The translations under genes were made by a program, and so were the position numbers. The notes under the pieces are model-generated. The model was not told the origin of the DNA. It ran no database searches and was given only the letters and a program-made list of their open reading frames with translations. From Aliivibrio wodanis (GTDB taxonomy: Bacteria; Pseudomonadota; Gammaproteobacteria; Enterobacterales; Vibrionaceae), in contig LN554846.1 in NCBI GenBank assembly GCA_000953695.1, forward strand, positions 2,480,001-2,544,000: 64,000 nt of DNA, in the 5' to 3' direction. This document shows positions 27,582 through 36,598 of this stretch, piece after piece (position 1 is the stretch's first letter; the number at the start of each line of letters is the position of its first letter).

Positions 27582-28429
27582 TATTCTTTCTCGCTTAATA
27601 CTCTTAGTTGAGCTATTTCATCTTTCCAAATCTCAGGATCAATGGTTTCCAGCACAAGAGGGATATTATTAAATCGCTCGTCTTGCATAATATATTCAAA
27701 ACAATCCCAGCCGATGTTTCCCTCTCCTAACGACTGATGACGGTCAACTCGACTGCCTAATTCAATTTTTGCGTCATTAATATGCATACCACGTAAATAT
27801 TGAAAACCAACAATGCGCTCAAATTCAGCAAAGGTATGCTCACATGCTTCTTTGCTACTTAGATCATAACCCGCAGCAAAAGTATGACAAGTATCAAGAC
27901 AAATCCCTACTCGTGCTTTGTCTTCCACTTGATCGACTATTTGCGCTAAGTGTTCAAACTTCCAACCTAAATTTGTGCCTTGTCCTGCTGTATTCTCAAT
28001 AACAGCAACCACATCAGGAACCGCTTGATGTGCTAAATTAATAGACTCTGCAATCAAGGCTAAACATTCATCTTCTGAAATTTTCTTTAAATGACTTCCA
28101 GGGTGGAAATTAAGTAAAGTTAGACCAAGTTGATTACAACGTTCCATCTCATCAATAAATGCCGCGCGAGATTTCTCTAACTTCTCTTCTTCTGGAGAAC
28201 CTAAATTAATTAAGTAAGAGTCATGAGGCAAGATTTGATCACTAGAAAAGCCAAAACGCTTACAGTTTGCCTTAAAATCAGAGATGACTTTTCGTGTTAG
28301 TGGTTTTGCTACCCATTGGCGTTGGTTTTTAGTAAATAATGCAAATGCATTAGCTCCAATTTGATAAGCACGTTTAGGTGCTTGATCAACACCACCCGCT
28401 GCTGATACGTGAGCCCCAATATATTTCAT
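27581..28429 (-). CDS. nfo: endonuclease IV
   Basis: Zinc-dependent AP endonuclease that nicks 5' to abasic sites and repairs 3'-blocked ends. The TIM-barrel signatures are present: [10 protein letters not shown] at the start, [39 protein letters not shown] and MHINDAK. They supply the His, Glu and Asp ligands of the tri-zinc site. The protein is 282 residues long. It is the promoter-proximal gene of nfo-ung. A perfect 38-bp palindrome lies 115 bp upstream of its start. Confidence 0.97.
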   Translation of the reverse strand: MKYIGAHVSAAGGVDQAPKRAYQIGANAFALFTKNQRQWVAKPLTRKVISDFKANCKRFGFSSDQILPHDSYLINLGSPEEEKLEKSRAAFIDEMERCNQLGLTLLNFHPGSHLKKISEDECLALIAESINLAHQAVPDVVAVIENTAGQGTNLGWKFEHLAQIVDQVEDKARVGICLDTCHTFAAGYDLSSKEACEHTFAEFERIVGFQYLRGMHINDAKIELGSRVDRHQSLGEGNIGWDCFEYIMQDERFNNIPLVLETIDPEIWKDEIAQLRVLSEKE

Positions 28430-28544
28430 CTCTGTACTTTCCTTTCAAAATTAACGTCACGCTATTATTGCGGTAAACACTTTATTTGTCAGTAGTTGTC
28501 TTGCTTTCGCTACCAGTTAACCTGTATTTCTCTAATTACATAAA

Positions 28545-28582
28545 ACGCCTATTTTGTAGTAATATTACTACAAAATAGGCGT
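28545..28582. repeat. perfect 38-bp palindrome between nfo and grcA
   Basis: The left arm ACGCCTATTTTGTAGTAAT (28545-28563) is followed directly by its exact complement (28564-28582), with no loop. It lies between divergent genes, and no T run follows on either strand long enough for a terminator. Operator, protein-binding site or mobile-element relic are all possible. Confidence 0.85.
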
Positions 28583-28641
28583 GTAACAATAAAGTGGTAG
28601 GCTGCATTTTTCGTGCTACAAGCTAGCTATATGGAGCTTTA

Positions 28642-28655
28642 TTGATTTAGAGCAA
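28642..28655 (+). promoter_or_regulatory. upstream FNR box of grcA
   Basis: TTGAT-TTAG-AGCAA differs by one base from the FNR consensus TTGAT-N4-ATCAA. Its centre is 53 bp upstream of the second box, the same separation as the -93.5 and -40.5 sites of E. coli yfiD. Confidence 0.6.
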
Positions 28656-28694
28656 AGTTTATAAGATGAATTAATTAGCACTTTTTGTAGTTTT

Positions 28695-28738
28695 TTGACC
28701 TATATCAATATACAAAGTAAGGGCATCATGTATATAAT
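28695..28738 (+). promoter_or_regulatory. FNR-activated promoter of grcA
   Basis: TTGAC-CTAT-ATCAA (28695-28708) is a near-consensus FNR box and TATAAT stands at 28733-28738. The box centre is about 41-43 bp before the expected start, a class II arrangement for anaerobic activation. Confidence 0.8.
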
Positions 28739-28791
28739 GTAACCCATAGATATTTACAAAATAACCACAAAGTGGACTAGGAGAAAGTAAA

Positions 28792-29169
28792 ATGATCACA
28801 GGTATCCAAATTACTAAAGCTGCAAATGACGATCTTCTTAACTCAATCTGGCTACTAGATAGCGAGAAAAACGAAGCTCGTTGTGTTGTTGCAACTGCTG
28901 GCTTTGAAGCTGACCAAGTTATTGCTGCAAACGAACTAGGCGAATACGAAAGCCGTGACGTTGCAATTGAAAAAGCACCAAAAATTGAAGGTGGTCAGCA
29001 TTTAAATGTGAACGTTCTACAACGTGATACATTAGAAGATGCTGTTAAGCACCCAGAGAACTACCCACAACTAACTATCCGTGTTTCTGGTTATGCTGTG
29101 CGTTTCAACTCTCTAACTACTGAACAACAAAAAGACGTTATCGCACGTACATTCACTGAAACTCTATAA
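28792..29169 (+). CDS. grcA: autonomous glycyl radical cofactor GrcA (YfiD)
   Basis: Spare glycyl-radical domain that restores pyruvate formate-lyase activity after oxygen damage to its own radical site. The C-terminal [13 protein letters not shown] carries the radical Gly100. At 125 residues it is close to E. coli GrcA (127). AGGAG precedes the ATG. It is monocistronic, between two FNR boxes and a strong terminator, so it should be induced when oxygen falls. Confidence 0.97.
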   Translation: MITGIQITKAANDDLLNSIWLLDSEKNEARCVVATAGFEADQVIAANELGEYESRDVAIEKAPKIEGGQHLNVNVLQRDTLEDAVKHPENYPQLTIRVSGYAVRFNSLTTEQQKDVIARTFTETL

Positions 29170-29192
29170 TTTTAGAGTGAATTGAATTCAAT

Positions 29193-29229
29193 AAAAACGG
29201 CACTCATTGCTCATGAGTGCCGTTTTTTT
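29193..29229 (+). terminator. terminator after grcA
   Basis: A 10-bp stem CGGCACTCAT / ATGAGTGCCG with loop TGCTC, preceded by an A run and followed by seven T. Confidence 0.9.
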
Positions 29230-29248
29230 ATGCGTAAAAAAGCCTCTT

Positions 29249-29282
29249 AAATAGCACATCAATTAATTATGATGTGCTATTT
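29249..29282 (-). terminator. inverted repeat after thrC, probable terminator
   Basis: Perfect 13-bp arms AAATAGCACATCA / TGATGTGCTATTT around an 8-base loop, 24 bases past the thrC stop. On the minus strand a T run follows only after AAGAGGC, so strength is moderate. Confidence 0.6.
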
Positions 29283-29306
29283 GAGTTTTATTATTAATGC
29301 TTTTGG

Positions 29307-30590
29307 TTACTGTACTTTACGAAGTACTGCTTTTAATGCATCAAAATCGTTAGCAAGATCTTCAGATAATAGTTCCATTGCATTATGTTTAGCTAATGGC
29401 GCAGGCAGTTCAAGATCACTACCTAGAATATCATCGACGACTTCTTTAAATTTCGCAGGATGTGCAGTACATAAGAAAAGTCCTGTCTCACCTTCGTTAA
29501 GCTGCTCTTCAAGAATGCGATAAGCAATTGCACCATGTGGCTCACATAGATAACCTTCAGCATTCATCGCTTTTAATGTTTCAGCGCTTTGCTCATCCGT
29601 CACTGCACCTTTACCAAGCGTTTCTAAACCCCAACCTAAACGCTGACATAGCTCTTCAATTCGAGGCCAGTTGTTTGGTTGGCTCACATCCATTGCATTG
29701 GAAATCGTTGGGATCGTCGTTTTTGGATCCCACTTACCTGTTTCAAGGTAGCGCGGTACGGTGTCATTAACATTAGTTGCAGCAATAAAACGTTTCACAG
29801 GCAAGCCAAGTGATTTCGCTAATAAACCCGCGGTTAAATTACCAAAATTACCACTTGGTACCGAGATCACGACCTCATTACGTTTTTCTTTTGGCAGCTG
29901 AGATACCGCTTCAAAGTAGTAACAAATTTGCGCCATTAAGCGACTAATATTGATTGAGTTCGCTGAATTCAACCCTACTTCTTTACGTAGCTCTGCATCA
30001 TCAAAAGATTGCTTAACTAACGCCTGACAGTCATCAAAGTCACCATCAACAGCAACGGTGTGAATGTTCTTACCTAACGTACAAAATAATTTCTCTTGCA
30101 GTGGGCTGATCTTACCTTTCGGATAAAGGATAACTACTTTGATATTTTCCATACCATAGAATGCATGAGCCACAGCGGCACCAGTATCACCTGATGTTGC
30201 TGTTAAAATAGTAATTTGCTCATTACCTTCAGTTACCGCTGCTAAAGATTGCGCCATAAAACGGCCACCAAAATCTTTAAACGCTAACGTTGGACCATGA
30301 AATAGCTCAAGAGCATAAACACCCTCTTTTACAGCATGGATTGGTGCAGGGAATTGAAACGCATTTTCAACCATGCTCTTCACTGTATCTTGCGATAGTT
30401 CATCACCAATAAACGCAGATAGGATCTTAGTACTACGCGGTATAAAATCTTCAGCTAGAAGTGCATCAACATCATCAAACTTAGGTAACTCTGATGGAAA
30501 AAACAGTCCTTGGTTACGACCTAGACCTTGGCGAACCGCTTGGCCAAAAGAGACCTGCTCATCATTTTCTTTTATGTTATACAGCTTCAT
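29307..30590 (-). CDS. thrC: threonine synthase
   Basis: PLP enzyme converting O-phosphohomoserine to threonine, the last step of the pathway. The PLP-lysine motif [13 protein letters not shown], the substrate or phosphate loop [13 protein letters not shown] and [12 protein letters not shown] identify ThrC. The 427 residues match E. coli (428). The start overlaps the thrB stop by 4 bp. It is the last gene of thrL-thrA-thrB-thrC. Confidence 0.97.
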   Translation of the reverse strand: MKLYNIKENDEQVSFGQAVRQGLGRNQGLFFPSELPKFDDVDALLAEDFIPRSTKILSAFIGDELSQDTVKSMVENAFQFPAPIHAVKEGVYALELFHGPTLAFKDFGGRFMAQSLAAVTEGNEQITILTATSGDTGAAVAHAFYGMENIKVVILYPKGKISPLQEKLFCTLGKNIHTVAVDGDFDDCQALVKQSFDDAELRKEVGLNSANSINISRLMAQICYYFEAVSQLPKEKRNEVVISVPSGNFGNLTAGLLAKSLGLPVKRFIAATNVNDTVPRYLETGKWDPKTTIPTISNAMDVSQPNNWPRIEELCQRLGWGLETLGKGAVTDEQSAETLKAMNAEGYLCEPHGAIAYRILEEQLNEGETGLFLCTAHPAKFKEVVDDILGSDLELPAPLAKHNAMELLSEDLANDFDALKAVLRKVQ

Positions 30591-31543
30591 AGTTTACTTC
30601 CTGTTACTTGTGAGCCTTGCTTATCTAAACGACAAACATGGACAAATCCTTCATCATTTTGAACATAATTTTCTTGTAGCCAACGAGAGACTCTATCAGC
30701 TACGTCTTTATCTTTACAGATGCTAAATAGTGTTGGGCCTGATCCTGAAATACCGGTTGTCAGTGCACCTGCTGAAGCGGCGTATTCACGCGCTTGAGCA
30801 AAATTTGGCAACAGACGCTCACGGTAGGGTTCTGCCACCACATCTTTGATCATTTTTGCAGCTAACTCTGGTTGCTTTGAATAACAGGCATGAATAAAGC
30901 CTGCTAAGTTACGACCATGCGCTATCACATCCTGACGGCGATATTGAGAAGGTAAAATCTCACGAGCTTCTGCCGTTGATACTTTAATCCCAGGGTATGC
31001 CATCACCCAATACCACTCATCAAAACACGGGACTTCTTGGCTGATAATGCCTAACTCTTCAACCATTAATTGCAAACCACCAAGATAACAAGGGGCAACA
31101 TTATCATAGTGAATACCACCAGATATCTGCCCTTCCATCTCACCCATTAGCGCCAACACTTCCATGTCAGTTAATGGTTTATCATGAAATACATTCAACG
31201 CATCTAATGCAGCTACAATCGAACAGGCACTAGAACCAAGCCCAGAGCCAATTGGCATGTTCTTCTCAAGCACCATATGAATCTGTTTTAGCTCAATGCC
31301 TTTTTTCGCAAGCTCTCTTGCAAATACACGCCAGCAGTCATAAACAATATTTTCTTTTGGATCTTCAGGTAGCTTATCTACAAAGCTACCCGCCGTTGCT
31401 AAGGTGAAAGCTTCCGTTCCTAATTCAACTAAAACACGATCACCCAACAATGTGCCATCAATTGGAGAGACTGCGGCACCTAATACATCAAAGCCGACGC
31501 TAACATTACCAATTGATGCTGGAGCATAAACAACCACACTCAT
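30587..31543 (-). CDS. thrB: homoserine kinase
   Basis: GHMP-family kinase phosphorylating homoserine. The ATP-binding signature [17 protein letters not shown] and the C-terminal [13 protein letters not shown] are intact. I chose the ATG at 31541-31543, which gives [13 protein letters not shown] as in the family, with AGGAG seven bases upstream (318 aa). The frame extends seven codons further into thrA. The gap to the thrA stop is two bases. Confidence 0.97.
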   Translation of the reverse strand: MSVVVYAPASIGNVSVGFDVLGAAVSPIDGTLLGDRVLVELGTEAFTLATAGSFVDKLPEDPKENIVYDCWRVFARELAKKGIELKQIHMVLEKNMPIGSGLGSSACSIVAALDALNVFHDKPLTDMEVLALMGEMEGQISGGIHYDNVAPCYLGGLQLMVEELGIISQEVPCFDEWYWVMAYPGIKVSTAEAREILPSQYRRQDVIAHGRNLAGFIHACYSKQPELAAKMIKDVVAEPYRERLLPNFAQAREYAASAGALTTGISGSGPTLFSICKDKDVADRVSRWLQENYVQNDEGFVHVCRLDKQGSQVTGSKL

Positions 31544-31545
31544 TT

Positions 31546-34005
31546 TTATACTCCTAATTTCCAACCAAGGGTACGCATTAAGTCCGAGAATACGCCAGCC
31601 GCTGTTACTTCAGTACCGGCACCGTAACCACGTAATACCAATGGGATCGGTTGATAGTAACGACTATAGAAAGCTAAGGCATTTTCACCATCTTTGATTT
31701 TGAACATAGGATCATCGCCATCAACAGCCGCGATACGAACCTTACATTTGCCTTCTAGGATCTCACCGACATAACGCAGTACCTTTCCTTCAGCTGCTGC
31801 TTTTTCCGACTCTTGAGCAAAATATGCATTCGCTTCAGGAAGACGAGCCATAAACTCTTCAACCGTACCTGAATCATCAAAACCTGGTGGTAAAGCTTGT
31901 TCTACTTCAACATCATCTAGTTCAATTTCAAGACCAGATTCACGAGCAAGAATAAGAAGCTTACGAGCTACATCCATACCAGAAAGATCATCACGAGGAT
32001 CCGGCTCAGTAAAGCCATTTTGTTTCGCAACATTAGTCGCATCACTCAATGACATACCTTCATCTAACTTACCGAAAATATACGATAAAGAACCAGATAA
32101 AATACCATTAAACTTCACCAATTCATCACCAGCAGCAATCAAATTCTGAAGGTTTTCAATTACAGGTAGACCTGCACCTACTGTTGTCTCATACATAAAC
32201 TTACGACGAGTACCACGAGCAGCATTACGCAACTGATGGTAATACGCCATTGAGTCTGTATTGGCTTTCTTGTTTGGGGTAATTACATGGAAACCCGCAG
32301 ATAAGAAATCAACATATTGAGCAGCTATGCCATGATCTGACGTACAATCAATGATTACAGGGTTAATAATATGGTTGCGCTGCACTAAGGCAATTAAACG
32401 AGCAAGGCTAAACTCTTCTGTCGTATTATTCATACGATCACGCCAGTTATCTAACGGGATGCCTTTGCTATCAAGCAGTAGTCCACGACTGTTTGCTAAA
32501 CCACAAACACGGATCTCAATGCCTTTTTCTGCAAGTTTTGGTTGCTGACGTTGAATCTGATCAACTAACTCACCACCAACACCACCAACACCAACCACGA
32601 ATACATCTAAGAAATGCTTACTGTTAAACAGGTTTTCATGACACGCTTTAATTGATTCTGAGATTTTATCTTCAGGAATAACGGCTGAAATCGCACGCTC
32701 AGATGAACCTTGTGCAATAGCAATAATATTAACGTTTACTTCAGTTAATGACGTAAAGAATTGAGAAGCGACGCCTTTTGATGTGCGCATACCATCACCA
32801 ACTAAGGTCACAATAGCTACGTTATCAGTGAATTCTACCGGCTCTAATAAGCCATCTTTCAATTCAAGTTCAAATGCTTCTCTTAAGACTTGCTCTGCTT
32901 GAGACTTATCTTCTGCTTCAATACAAAAGCTGATGCTGTACTCTGAAGAAGATTGCGTAATAAGAACAATAGAGATACCTGAAGTAGACATTGCGCCAAA
33001 TACACGGCTTGCCATGCCAACCATGCCTTTCATACCTGGACCACTAACATTAACCATTGTTAAGCTATTTAATGTAGTAATACCTTTAATGGCAAGATTA
33101 TCTTCACCTGTATCTTGACCAATTAATGTACCTGGACCTTGAGGGTTAAAGCTGTTTTTAATTAAACAAGGAATATGGAATTGCGCGATAGGAGCGATGG
33201 TTTTTGGATGCAGAACAGACGCACCAAAATAAGACAGCTCCATGGCTTCCTGATAGCTTAATGATTTTAATAAACGTGCATCATCAACTAAGCGAGGGTC
33301 ACAATTGTAAACACCATCAACGTCAGTCCAAATTTCACAACATTCAGCTCGAAGGCAAGCAGCAAGAACCGCTGCTGAATAATCAGAACCATTACGACCT
33401 AAAGTAACCAGTTCACCTTTCGCATTACCCGCAGTAAAGCCCGGCATAATGTTTACGTGGCCAGAAGGTAAAGGTTCATTTTTAAAATTGAGCGTTGAGA
33501 TATCGACATCAACAGCACCTTCAAGGAAATCACCGCGAGCGTATAGATACTTAACAGGGTCAATCAGACTTGCCGGCTGGCCTTTGGCCTCAAGAACGGC
33601 TTTCATCGTAACGATGGATATGCGTTCACCTTTACTGATGATTTTTGCATATACGTTATCAGGACACATACCTAACAGAGTAATGCCATGAACGTACTGA
33701 CGAAGTTGAGAAAGCGAATCTTTTAACTTATTTTCAAGCGTTTTAAGATCAACTTGTGGTAAAGCGGTAGCAATTCCATTAAATAGCTGAACAAAAGCTG
33801 ATTCCAGTTCTAAAATCTGTAATTCAGCTTCCCCATTGGTAAGAACATTATCCACCACTGAGACTAATTTATTGGTTACTTTTCCTGGTGCCGATAAAAC
33901 AACAGAAACGTCTTGCTGTTGTGCGTTATTGGCAATGATATCTGCGGCACGTAAAAAACGATCTGCATCGGCTAATGACGAACCACCAAACTTTAATACT
34001 CGCAT
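31546..34005 (-). CDS. thrA: bifunctional aspartokinase I / homoserine dehydrogenase I
   Basis: Catalyses the first and third steps from aspartate to homoserine. The aspartokinase domain (about 1-290) begins [13 protein letters not shown]. Two ACT regulatory units follow (about 320-460), giving threonine feedback. The homoserine dehydrogenase domain starts near residue 465 ([17 protein letters not shown]) and contains [11 protein letters not shown]. The 819 residues match E. coli ThrA (820). First structural gene of the thr operon, behind a leader peptide and attenuator. Confidence 0.97.
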   Translation of the reverse strand: MRVLKFGGSSLADADRFLRAADIIANNAQQQDVSVVLSAPGKVTNKLVSVVDNVLTNGEAELQILELESAFVQLFNGIATALPQVDLKTLENKLKDSLSQLRQYVHGITLLGMCPDNVYAKIISKGERISIVTMKAVLEAKGQPASLIDPVKYLYARGDFLEGAVDVDISTLNFKNEPLPSGHVNIMPGFTAGNAKGELVTLGRNGSDYSAAVLAACLRAECCEIWTDVDGVYNCDPRLVDDARLLKSLSYQEAMELSYFGASVLHPKTIAPIAQFHIPCLIKNSFNPQGPGTLIGQDTGEDNLAIKGITTLNSLTMVNVSGPGMKGMVGMASRVFGAMSTSGISIVLITQSSSEYSISFCIEAEDKSQAEQVLREAFELELKDGLLEPVEFTDNVAIVTLVGDGMRTSKGVASQFFTSLTEVNVNIIAIAQGSSERAISAVIPEDKISESIKACHENLFNSKHFLDVFVVGVGGVGGELVDQIQRQQPKLAEKGIEIRVCGLANSRGLLLDSKGIPLDNWRDRMNNTTEEFSLARLIALVQRNHIINPVIIDCTSDHGIAAQYVDFLSAGFHVITPNKKANTDSMAYYHQLRNAARGTRRKFMYETTVGAGLPVIENLQNLIAAGDELVKFNGILSGSLSYIFGKLDEGMSLSDATNVAKQNGFTEPDPRDDLSGMDVARKLLILARESGLEIELDDVEVEQALPPGFDDSGTVEEFMARLPEANAYFAQESEKAAAEGKVLRYVGEILEGKCKVRIAAVDGDDPMFKIKDGENALAFYSRYYQPIPLVLRGYGAGTEVTAAGVFSDLMRTLGWKLGV

Positions 34006-34117
34006 TTCTATCCTCCCTAAAAACGAGTGTTACTGCAGTATCCTTACTGCTTCTTAGCATAATAACCATTTCGGTAAAGAATGAAAGAATACAGTTAAGA
34101 ATTAGTAACTAAATTGC

Positions 34118-34152
34118 AAAAAAAAACCCGCTCTGATTAATCAGGGCGGGCT
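34118..34152 (-). terminator. thr operon attenuator
   Basis: On the minus strand CCCGCCCTGATT pairs with AATCAGAGCGGG (one G-U), followed by nine T. It stands between the leader peptide stop and thrA, so it ends transcription when threonyl- and isoleucyl-tRNA are plentiful. Confidence 0.9.
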
Positions 34153-34173
34153 TTTTTAAAATACTTACGCGTA

Positions 34174-34242
34174 TCAGCCCACCCCAGCAACCATGGTGCC
34201 GGTAATTGTTGTGGTGATAATCATTGAGCTGATAGTGAACAT
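34174..34242 (-). CDS. thrL: thr operon leader peptide
   Basis: A 22-codon frame rich in the regulatory amino acids. MFTISSMIITTTITGTMVAG and two further residues contain six Thr and four Ile, and the TGA falls just before the attenuator. Ribosome stalling at Thr and Ile codons would favour the antiterminator. The ribosome site before the ATG at 34240-34242 is weak. An internal ATG six codons later would still cover most Thr codons. Confidence 0.88.
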   Translation of the reverse strand: MFTISSMIITTTITGTMVAGVG

Positions 34243-34280
34243 ATAATAAAAACTCTAAAATAAATGATTGCGATATACAA

Positions 34281-34310
34281 TAATTACCTTACTTTCCTCT
34301 TACAAGTCAA
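34281..34310 (-). promoter_or_regulatory. probable thr operon promoter
   Basis: Minus-strand TTGACT (plus 34305-34310), an 18-base spacer and TAATTA (plus 34281-34286), about 40 bases upstream of the leader peptide. E. coli thr also uses TTGACT. Confidence 0.5.
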
Positions 34311-34409
34311 TGAAAACTTTATTCATTAATTTAACAAAAGAAGAATATATCGCCTCAAGTCATTGAGTATCATCTATAAAGTAAGCTTTTATAATTTTAA
34401 TCTTTACCG

Positions 34410-34886
34410 TTAAATTAGTAATTCTTTACTCATCAAAACCCCATTGAGATCGGCATAAATATAATCGCCTGGAGAAATGATCTGTGTATTAATGGTGACA
34501 GACACTTGTTGCTCTCCTGCCCCTCTTTTTTCTGTTTTAAAAGGGGAGGTGCTTAACGCCTTCAACCCTAATGGCATATGCTGTATAGCACCTACATCGC
34601 GCACCGCGCCATAAACGACGACGCCTTCCCATTGGTTATTCACCGCAAGTGTTGCAACTTGATCGCCTAGTAACGCTTTCTGGCAAGAACCATTACCATC
34701 AATCACTAATACTTTGCCTTTACCGTTGGTTTGTAATACTTCTCTCACTAATGAGTTATCTTGGTAGCAACGTACCGTTACAATTTCACCATAAAAGCAC
34801 ACTTTTCCACCATAATTTTTAAACTCAATGTCAATGAGCTGTACTTCATCTTCAAATTGGTCACAAATATCAGGTAATAAATCCAT
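34410..34886 (-). CDS. rraA: RraA-family protein (ribonuclease E inhibitor type)
   Basis: The RraA fold binds RNase E and its degradosome partners and lowers RNA decay; the same family includes aldolases. [33 protein letters not shown] and [15 protein letters not shown] align with E. coli RraA. At 158 residues it is slightly shorter than E. coli (161). Vibrios often carry two RraA paralogues. This one sits beside the thr operon, not next to menA, so it may be the second, less studied copy. AAGGAGA precedes the ATG. Confidence 0.82.
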   Translation of the reverse strand: MDLLPDICDQFEDEVQLIDIEFKNYGGKVCFYGEIVTVRCYQDNSLVREVLQTNGKGKVLVIDGNGSCQKALLGDQVATLAVNNQWEGVVVYGAVRDVGAIQHMPLGLKALSTSPFKTEKRGAGEQQVSVTINTQIISPGDYIYADLNGVLMSKELLI

Positions 34887-35029
34887 TTTATTTTCTCCTT
34901 GTTTGTAAAGTTGACTCTACAATAACAACATTCGTTAAAATACTTCGCGATTATTCGCATAGTTATTTACAAATTTAACATAGATATGTCTCTATATTTA
35001 TTACTACACGGTATTGATATCGATTACTA

Positions 35030-35043
35030 TTGACCTAAATCAA
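35030..35043 (+). promoter_or_regulatory. FNR box upstream of arcA
   Basis: TTGAC-CTAA-ATCAA, one base different from the grcA box at 28695. It lies about 290 bp before arcA and 144 bp from rraA. A possible -10 (TATTGT, 35070-35075) stands downstream. E. coli arcA is also FNR-activated in anaerobiosis. Confidence 0.65.
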
Positions 35044-35331
35044 TAAAATGTATGGAAATAAAAATCGCTTATTGTTAGAGTGGTGTTAAGGGATTAAAAT
35101 CTCCCTTCTAATGGAGTTTCAGCTAGTAGCTCACGAAATTAGAGCTTTATCATGTTATTGGGTATATATTCAATAACAACCACCAAGGATGGCGTACCGT
35201 TTAGGTTTCTATTCTTCTCTTAACATTTTAGTTGAGTATTGAAGAATCTATTCCTATTTGTAAATTTTTTATTATAGAATTAGCACCCTTAATTCTACTT
35301 TTGACTTTAATCAGTTAGTTAGGTACCGCCC
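35044..35331 (+). other. long arcA leader region
   Basis: About 290 bases between the FNR box and arcA without an open frame of interest. It contains AAGGGA / TCCCTT (around 35087-35106), a small stem. Otherwise I see only AT-rich sequence. E. coli arcA likewise has several promoters and a long leader. Confidence 0.4.
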
Positions 35332-36051
35332 ATGCAAACCCCTCAGATCCTAATCGTTGAAGATGAACACGTAACTCGTAATACACTAAAAAGCATTTTT
35401 GAAGCCGAAGGCTACAATGTTTTTGAAGCGAGTGACGGCGAAGAGATGCACAATGTGCTTTCTGAGCAACAACTTAACCTTGTGATTATGGATATCAACC
35501 TACCAGGTAAAAATGGCCTTCTTCTTGCTCGTGAACTTCGTGAGCGTGGCGATATGGCCCTAATGTTCCTAACAGGTCGAGACAATGAAGTTGATAAGAT
35601 TTTAGGTCTAGAAATTGGCGCTGATGATTACATCACTAAGCCGTTTAACCCTCGCGAACTAACTATTCGTGCGCGTAACTTATTAACTCGTTCAATGAAC
35701 CAAAGCACAACAGTTGAAGATAAGAAAACGGTTGAGCGTTATGCGTTCAATGGTTGGACAGTTGAAATCAATAGCCGTTCTCTTGTAAGCCCAAGCGGTG
35801 AGAGCTATAAGCTTCCTCGTTCAGAGTTCCGTGCTCTTCTTCACTTCTGTGAAAACCCAGGTAAGATCCAGACTCGTGCTGATCTTCTGAAAAAAATGAC
35901 AGGTCGTGAGCTTAAGCCACACGATCGTACGGTTGATGTGACAATTCGTCGTATCCGTAAGCACTTTGAATCAGTAACTGATACTCCAGAGATCATTGCT
36001 ACGATCCACGGTGAAGGTTACCGTTTTTGTGGTGATTTAGAAGAGCTATAA
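35332..36051 (+). CDS. arcA: aerobic respiration control response regulator ArcA
   Basis: OmpR-family regulator that, phosphorylated by ArcB, represses aerobic metabolism. Receiver domain 1-120: acidic pocket EDE (10-12), phospho-acceptor Asp54 in VIMDINLPG and Lys in ITKPF. Winged helix about 135-235, with [15 protein letters not shown] as the recognition region. The 239 residues are close to E. coli (238). Its cognate kinase arcB is encoded nearby on the opposite strand, unlike E. coli, where arcA and arcB are far apart. Confidence 0.98.
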   Translation: MQTPQILIVEDEHVTRNTLKSIFEAEGYNVFEASDGEEMHNVLSEQQLNLVIMDINLPGKNGLLLARELRERGDMALMFLTGRDNEVDKILGLEIGADDYITKPFNPRELTIRARNLLTRSMNQSTTVEDKKTVERYAFNGWTVEINSRSLVSPSGESYKLPRSEFRALLHFCENPGKIQTRADLLKKMTGRELKPHDRTVDVTIRRIRKHFESVTDTPEIIATIHGEGYRFCGDLEEL

Positions 36052-36071
36052 GCCTCTTTTAATTTACCAAT

Positions 36072-36107
36072 AAAAAATGCCCAGCTAGTAATAGCTGGGC
36101 ATTTTTA
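36072..36107. terminator. terminator after arcA
   Basis: AAAAATGCCCAGCTA / TAGCTGGGCATTTTT with a short loop. A and T runs on both sides let it serve arcA and the convergent lipoprotein gene. Confidence 0.9.
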
Positions 36108-36143
36108 GTTTATACAAAGCGACTAGCCTCGAGTTGAGGTTGA

Positions 36144-36593
36144 CTAGTAAACCGTGTCGATCTGAACGTCAGTTTCAACGATCCACTCATTATTTGCTTC
36201 AATTGCGATATCAACAGGTTGTGCTGCGTCTATATCGTAAAAAGATTGTCCTGCGATTTCCCAAGTATGATTATCATGAACCCGTACTTCAAACTCTTCT
36301 TCTGTTAACGGCCATGAGTTTTCACCTTGACGAATAATCACTTTATCAATCACTAGCTCTGGAGCAATTACTTGTTTTGACGTTAACGTCAGTGCAAAAT
36401 TAACTTTACTCTCATCTCTTTCTTCACCAATGGTAGGCATCTGGTCAACCCATACCGCCGAACTAAGCTGAATTTTAGCATCCATCACTTCAATTTTATT
36501 ATCTTGCTTCCAATCAGCTTGTGGCTGAGATGTCATTTGGCAGCCTGATAACGCAACCATCATTACTGAAGCCAATAGTATCTTTCTCATCAT
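36144..36593 (-). CDS. small lipoprotein of unknown function, co-transcribed with arcB
   Basis: 149 residues starting MMRKILLASVMMVALSGCQM. The LSGC lipobox makes Cys18 the likely lipid-modified residue, and Gln at +2 suggests outer-membrane sorting. The rest is acidic, with alternating strands, and I recognise no family. It begins five bases after the arcB stop, so it almost certainly shares its transcript. That suggests, but does not prove, a link with ArcB signalling. Nothing indicates a broken gene. Confidence 0.85.
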   Translation of the reverse strand: MMRKILLASVMMVALSGCQMTSQPQADWKQDNKIEVMDAKIQLSSAVWVDQMPTIGEERDESKVNFALTLTSKQVIAPELVIDKVIIRQGENSWPLTEEEFEVRVHDNHTWEIAGQSFYDIDAAQPVDIAIEANNEWIVETDVQIDTVY

Positions 36594-36598
36594 ATCCC

